Assembly (NCBI GenBank): GCA_905210855.1
Contig: CAJLYL010000075.1
Span: forward strand, 1 to 8,347
DNA: 8,347 nucleotides
Origin: an uncultured Clostridia bacterium
Lineage (GTDB): Bacteria; Bacillota; Clostridia; UMGS1810
Direction of reading: 5' to 3'
Below, piece by piece: positions 5,054-8,347 of this stretch. The notes under the pieces were generated by a model. That model had not been told where the DNA came from. It made no database searches and saw only the letters and a program-made list of their open reading frames with translations. Each line of letters begins with the position of its first letter. Position 1 is the stretch's first letter. A program made the position numbers and the translations under genes.

Positions 5054-6241
5054 ATGATTTTATCGGAAAAATTTTTGAAGATTAATCCGTCTGCTACTCT
5101 CACCATTGACGCAAAATTCAAGCAGATGAAGGCTGACGGTCTGGACGTTGTCGGATTCGGCGCAGGCGAGCCGGATTTTGATACTCCGGAACATATAAAA
5201 AAGGCTGCCATAGAGGCAATTAACGATAACAAGACGCGTTATACTCCGGCGTCCGGCACACTGGAGCTGAAAAAAGCCGTGTGCAAAAAATTTAAGGACG
5301 ACAACGGACTGGACTACGATCCGTCGTGCATAGTTGTGAGCAACGGCGCGAAACATTCGCTTATAAATGCTTTCGGCGCTATCCTCAACCCCGGCGACGA
5401 GGTTATCATTCCTGCGCCGTTTTGGGTCAGCTATCCCGAGATGGTTAAGTATAACGACGGTGTGCCGGTAGTTTTGCAGACAAAGGAAGAAGAAGATTTT
5501 AAGTTCACCGCAGAGGAATTTGAATCTGCCATAACCGACAAGACAAAAGCAATTGTGCTCAACAGCCCCAGCAACCCCACAGGTATGCTCTATACCGAGG
5601 ACGAACTGCGCGCCATTGCGGCAGTTGCCGTGGCACACAGCATATTCGTCATATCCGATGAGATATACGAAAAGCTTGTTTACGACGGTAAAAAGCACGT
5701 CAGCATTGCGTCGCTCGGCGACGAGATAAAGGATCTCACCATAGTGATAAACGGCTTGTCAAAGACATATGCCATGACAGGCTGGAGAATAGGTTTTGCT
5801 GCGTCCAATCCGCAGATTGCAAAGCTTATGAGCAATGTGCAGAGCCACACCACATCCAACCCCAATTCGATTGCCCAGGCAGCGGCTGTGGCGGCACTCA
5901 CAGGCCCTGCGGAGACTGTGGAGACTATGAGATGCGCGTTTGACAAACGCAGAAAATACATGGTGGAACGTATCAATTCCATAGACGGCGTTTCTGCAAG
6001 GATGCCTATGGGAGCGTTTTATGTGATGATGAATATAGAAAAACTTATCGGCAGAACCATAGCCGGAGTGAAGATTGAGAATGCGGACGATTTTGCAAAT
6101 GCATTTTTGGACAAATGCCTCGTGGCGGTTGTACCGGGCACAGGCTTTGCCGCGCCGAATTTTGTGCGCTGGTCGTATGCCACAAGCACAAAGAACATAA
6201 AAGAAGGTCTTGACAGGCTTGAAAAATTCTTGAAGATGTAG
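5054..6241 (+). CDS. aspB: Class I pyridoxal-phosphate aspartate aminotransferase
   Basis: This enzyme transfers the amino group between aspartate and 2-oxoglutarate, giving oxaloacetate and glutamate, and acts in the cytoplasm. The 395 residues fit the Ib subgroup of fold-type I aminotransferases. The PLP lysine is Lys237 in NGLSKTYAMTGWRIGF. The cofactor-site motif SPSNPTG is at 171-177 and SDEIYEKL at 201-208 (Asp202, Tyr205). The substrate carboxylate-binding arginine is probably Arg372 in FVRWSYATS. The N-terminal GFGAGEPDFDTP and RYTPASG segments are also typical. GGAGG (5043-5047) lies six nt before the ATG. The gene has its own extended -10 promoter and ends at a strong terminator, so it is likely monocistronic. 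Related aminotransferases overlap in specificity, so aspartate is the best but not the only possible substrate. Confidence 0.93.
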   Translation: MILSEKFLKINPSATLTIDAKFKQMKADGLDVVGFGAGEPDFDTPEHIKKAAIEAINDNKTRYTPASGTLELKKAVCKKFKDDNGLDYDPSCIVVSNGAKHSLINAFGAILNPGDEVIIPAPFWVSYPEMVKYNDGVPVVLQTKEEEDFKFTAEEFESAITDKTKAIVLNSPSNPTGMLYTEDELRAIAAVAVAHSIFVISDEIYEKLVYDGKKHVSIASLGDEIKDLTIVINGLSKTYAMTGWRIGFAASNPQIAKLMSNVQSHTTSNPNSIAQAAAVAALTGPAETVETMRCAFDKRRKYMVERINSIDGVSARMPMGAFYVMMNIEKLIGRTIAGVKIENADDFANAFLDKCLVAVVPGTGFAAPNFVRWSYATSTKNIKEGLDRLEKFLKM

Positions 6242-6247
6242 TATAAT
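6219..6247 (+). promoter_or_regulatory. Probable purB promoter overlapping the end of aspB
   Basis: TTGAAA (6219-6224), a 17-nt spacer and a perfect TATAAT (6242-6247). The -35 and spacer lie in the last codons of aspB and the -10 starts one base after its stop codon is complete. The inferred start (about 6254) lies inside the left arm of the following terminator, so the RNA would keep only a short part of that stem. The spacing and -10 are good; there is no extended -10. Confidence 0.6.
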
Positions 6248-6282
6248 TACAGGGTATGAAAAAATACCCTGTAATTTTTCTT
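6245..6282 (+). terminator. Intrinsic terminator of aspB
   Basis: AATTACAGGGTAT (6245-6257) pairs perfectly with ATACCCTGTAATT (6264-6276), a 13-bp stem with a 6-nt GAAAAA loop, followed by TTTCTT. It begins four nt after the aspB stop. This is the clearest terminator in the window. Confidence 0.88.
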
Positions 6283-6315
6283 AAATTTTAAAAACACAAA
6301 AGAGAGGTAGAGACA

Positions 6316-7746
6316 ATGCATGATACTTATGAGAGTCCGCTCAACAGCAGATATGCAAGCAAAGAGATGAAATATCTGTTCTCGCCGGACAAAAAGTTTA
6401 CAACATGGCGCAGGCTTTGGGTAGCCCTTGCCGAGGCTGAGGCGGAGCTGGGTTTGGGCATCACGCAAGAGCAGATTGACGAGCTTAAAGCCCATGTAAA
6501 CGACATCAACTATGAGGTGGCACAGGCGCGCGAGAAAGAGGTGCGCCACGACGTAATGAGCCATGTGTACGCATACGGTGTGCAGTGCCCCGAGGCAAAG
6601 GGAATCATTCACCTCGGCGCAACCTCGTGCTATGTCGGCGACAATACCGACCTCATAATAATGGCGGAGGCTATGGAGCTTATCCGCAAAAAGCTTGTTA
6701 ATGTGATGAATGAGCTTGCCGCGTTTGCCATGAAGTATAAGGATATGCCGACCCTCGGCTTTACTCATTTCCAGGCGGCGCAGCTTACAACCGTCGGCAA
6801 GAGGGCGAGTCTTTGGCTGCATGAGCTCTATCTTGATTATCTGGAGGTTGAGCACATTCTCTCAAACGTAAAGCTGCTCGGCTCAAAGGGAACGACGGGC
6901 ACACAGGCAAGCTTTCTCGACCTCTTTGACGGCGACCATGAAAAGGTGAAAAAGCTTGACAGCCTCATTGCCGAAAAGATGGGTTACAAGGCTGTTTACC
7001 CCGTGTCGGGTCAGACATACTCGCGAAAGATAGATTCGCAGATGCTCTCCGTGCTCTCGGGCATCGCTCAGAGCGCGTACAAATTCAGCAATGACATACG
7101 TCTTTTGCAGCATCTTAAAGAGATTGAGGAGCCGTTTGAAAAGAGCCAGATAGGCTCGTCGGCGATGGCATATAAGAGAAACCCCATGCGCTCCGAGAGA
7201 ATATCGTCTCTTGCAAGATATGTAATAGCAGAATCGATAAATCCGGCAATCACCGCGTCAACACAGTGGTTTGAGCGCACTCTCGACGACTCGGCAAACA
7301 AGAGACTTTCCGTTGCGGAGGCTTTTCTTGCAACAGACGCCGTGCTTGAGATATATCTCAATGTTGTGGACGGGCTTGTGGTGTACCCCAAGGTTATAGA
7401 GAGCCGTATAATGAGCGAGCTGCCGTTTATGGCGACGGAAAACATTATGATGGAGGCAGTGAAGAATGGCGGCGACAGACAGGAGTTGCACGAAAAAATC
7501 CGTGTACATTCCATGGAAGCCGGCAGGCAGGTTAAGGTTGAAGGAAGGAAAAACGACCTCATTGAGCGAATAATTGCCGACGAAAGCTTTAATATAGACG
7601 AGGACAAGCTGCGCGCAGTGCTCAAACCCGAGAACTACATCGGCAGGGCGCCGGAGCAGACGGAGGAGTTTATCAGAGATTATATCAGACCGATTCTTGA
7701 TGAAAACAAGGATATTTTGGGCGCCAAGGCAGAACTTAATGTATAA
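6316..7746 (+). CDS. purB: Adenylosuccinate lyase
   Basis: PurB catalyses two fumarate-releasing steps of purine synthesis: SAICAR to AICAR, and adenylosuccinate to AMP. The 476-residue protein belongs to the fumarase/aspartase superfamily. Its signature GSSAMAYKRNPMRSER is at 280-295, with the catalytic serine in the Ser281-Ser282 pair on a mobile loop. The general acid/base histidine is probably His151 in GFTHFQ, and RHDVMSH (77-83) and GATSCYVGDN (101-110) complete the active site. Length and sequence (QWFERTLDDSANKR, ELPFMATENI) resemble the longer human-type enzymes rather than the approximately 430-residue Bacillus type. AGAGAGG (6301-6307) precedes the ATG by eight nt. The gene is separated from aspB by a terminator but probably has its own promoter overlapping it. 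A weak hairpin pair follows the gene. Confidence 0.96.
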   Translation: MHDTYESPLNSRYASKEMKYLFSPDKKFTTWRRLWVALAEAEAELGLGITQEQIDELKAHVNDINYEVAQAREKEVRHDVMSHVYAYGVQCPEAKGIIHLGATSCYVGDNTDLIIMAEAMELIRKKLVNVMNELAAFAMKYKDMPTLGFTHFQAAQLTTVGKRASLWLHELYLDYLEVEHILSNVKLLGSKGTTGTQASFLDLFDGDHEKVKKLDSLIAEKMGYKAVYPVSGQTYSRKIDSQMLSVLSGIAQSAYKFSNDIRLLQHLKEIEEPFEKSQIGSSAMAYKRNPMRSERISSLARYVIAESINPAITASTQWFERTLDDSANKRLSVAEAFLATDAVLEIYLNVVDGLVVYPKVIESRIMSELPFMATENIMMEAVKNGGDRQELHEKIRVHSMEAGRQVKVEGRKNDLIERIIADESFNIDEDKLRAVLKPENYIGRAPEQTEEFIRDYIRPILDENKDILGAKAELNV

Positions 7747-7798
7747 TTGCTGCCTAAATGAGGCATGATTGAGACAGAGATTTCCTTTGCTTTTTATT

Positions 7799-7836
7799 CA
7801 TGTGCTACAACATGGAACAACGAATTGTTCACTTTT
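7799..7836 (+). terminator. Possible purB terminator, two small adjacent hairpins
   Basis: CATGT/ACATG (7799-7803 and 7810-7814) is followed at once by GAACAA/TTGTTC (7815-7820 and 7825-7830) with a CGAA loop, and then ACTTTT. The stems are short and A+T-rich and the T run is only four bases, so this is a weak candidate. An earlier 5-bp hairpin (TGCCT/AGGCA, 7751-7765) has no T run. I see no gene between 7747 and 7944. Confidence 0.35.
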
Positions 7837-7877
7837 GGCTAAAACGCCTAAAAATAAGAAAAAACAATAAAAAACTC

Positions 7878-7906
7878 TTGATTTTTTGATTTTTCGGGCG
7901 TATAAT
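7878..7906 (+). promoter_or_regulatory. Promoter upstream of the truncated kinase region
   Basis: TTGATT (7878-7883), a 17-nt spacer and a perfect TATAAT (7901-7906) lie in a very A+T-rich stretch. Unlike the rplS and aspB promoters it has neither the TTGCATTTTT start nor a TGn before the -10. Transcription would start near 7913. Confidence 0.7.
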
Positions 7907-7937
7907 AATAAAAAATTCTAAAGAGATTAAAAATTAA

Positions 7938-8347
7938 GAAAGGGATGGAAAACATGAAGAAATTTATAGAAATCCAGAATTTAGCTTCCATTTTCCTGAT
8001 ACCATAGGTATGTGGAATGCAATTCAGGATTTGATATCTTTTATTCAAAGAGAACAGCAACAACTCAAGCTGGCAGAAAGGGAGATTCAGACGAATTTAG
8101 AGAATATATCACATCAGATGAAAACACCTCTAACGGGAATTCAACTATATCTGGAAGTTCTCCAGGGGATGACCGATGGTTTAGAAGCAAAAAAATTGCT
8201 GGAATCGTGCCATGATAAAATTGAACAGTTACAACAGATGGTGATTGCATTGCTGCATCTTGCGAAATTGAAGGCCGGTAAAATGCAGCTGAACATACAA
8301 AGAATTTCAATAATGAAGTTGACTAATGCCATTATTGAAGAGGTTCA
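7938..8347 (+). pseudogene. Sensor histidine kinase, lacks N-terminal part, 3' end outside window
   Basis: The frame is open from 7938 (after TAA at 7935-7937) to the window edge. It encodes the dimerisation/phosphoacceptor domain of a two-component sensor kinase. The H-box is NISHQMKTPLTGI with the phospho-accepting His codon at 8112-8114. The second helix IEQLQQMVIALLHLAKLKAG and the start of the linker to the ATPase domain follow. The stretch before the H-box (SFHFPDTIGMWNAIQDL) resembles the HAMP-like linker of full-length kinases. No transmembrane or sensor segment precedes it, and no ATG with a proper ribosome binding site exists in this frame; the first ATG is at 8010 with only AGG beside it. 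The promoter and ribosome binding site upstream serve another frame (7954-8007). A deletion or rearrangement that removed the N-terminal part is the simplest reading; an assembly join is another. The kinase identity is secure, the pseudogene status is not. Confidence 0.6.
7954..8007 (+). CDS. Short 17-residue frame with good translation signals
   Basis: AGAAAGGG (7937-7944) lies nine nt before ATG 7954, downstream of a consensus-like promoter. The frame MKKFIEIQNLASIFLIP ends at TAG 8005-8007. Two bases later, ATG 8010 opens in the kinase frame. It may be the residual start of a broken gene, or a leader peptide whose stop allows restart on the kinase frame. An in-frame ATG at 7945 overlaps the ribosome binding site. 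I see no known homology. Confidence 0.3.
   Translation: MKKFIEIQNLASIFLIP

Noticed and set aside
7954..8010. Programmed -1 frameshift joining the short frame to the kinase frame
   Set aside because: The offset would fit a -1 shift, but no canonical X XXY YYZ slippery heptamer is present in the overlap (GAATTTA and GAAATTT lack a matching first base).
1..8347. CRISPR array, insertion sequence, tRNA or rRNA genes
   Set aside because: No regularly spaced repeats, transposase motifs, terminal repeats or RNA gene signatures were seen.

Overview
The window looks like ordinary core chromosome of an anaerobic Firmicute, most likely of class Clostridia. This is inferred from the gene order rplS-lepB-rbgA-rnhB-yraN, the Gram-positive type of several proteins, strong AGGAGG-like ribosome binding sites, and roughly 50% G+C in the body of the window. 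No genus can be named from the sequence alone. All genes I accept are on the + strand.

Layout. (1) Positions 2-805: the 3' part of an unrecognised beta-rich protein. (2) Positions 881-4977: a strong extended -10 promoter drives rplS (ribosomal protein L19). It is followed by lepB (signal peptidase I), rbgA (50S assembly GTPase), rnhB (RNase HII), yraN (UPF0102 nuclease-fold protein) and an M19-type dipeptidase. Spacing is tight from lepB onward: 10 nt for lepB-rbgA, a 4-nt overlap for rnhB-yraN, and 11 nt for yraN-dipeptidase. A perfect hairpin with a short T run separates rbgA from rnhB. (3) Positions 4983-6282: a second promoter, nearly a copy of the rplS promoter, drives a class I aspartate aminotransferase that ends at a strong intrinsic terminator. 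(4) Positions 6219-7746: purB (adenylosuccinate lyase). Its likely promoter overlaps the end of the aminotransferase gene and would start transcription inside the left arm of that terminator. (5) Positions 7747-8347: an A+T-rich gap with a consensus-like promoter, then the start of a sensor histidine kinase that lacks its N-terminal membrane/sensor part. It runs off the window and may be a decayed or rearranged gene.

Function. The central block serves ribosome assembly, protein export, RNA:DNA hybrid removal and peptide turnover. The aminotransferase makes or uses aspartate. Aspartate is the nitrogen donor for the two PurB-dependent steps of purine synthesis, so the pairing makes metabolic sense although each gene seems to have its own promoter.

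No mobile element, CRISPR array, tRNA or rRNA is visible, and I found no clearly new multi-gene system. The points most worth a second look are the promoter nested in the aspB-purB terminator, the terminator-like hairpin inside the dipeptidase gene, a possible SD-sequestering rplS leader, and the truncated histidine kinase with a short stop/restart frame at the right end.
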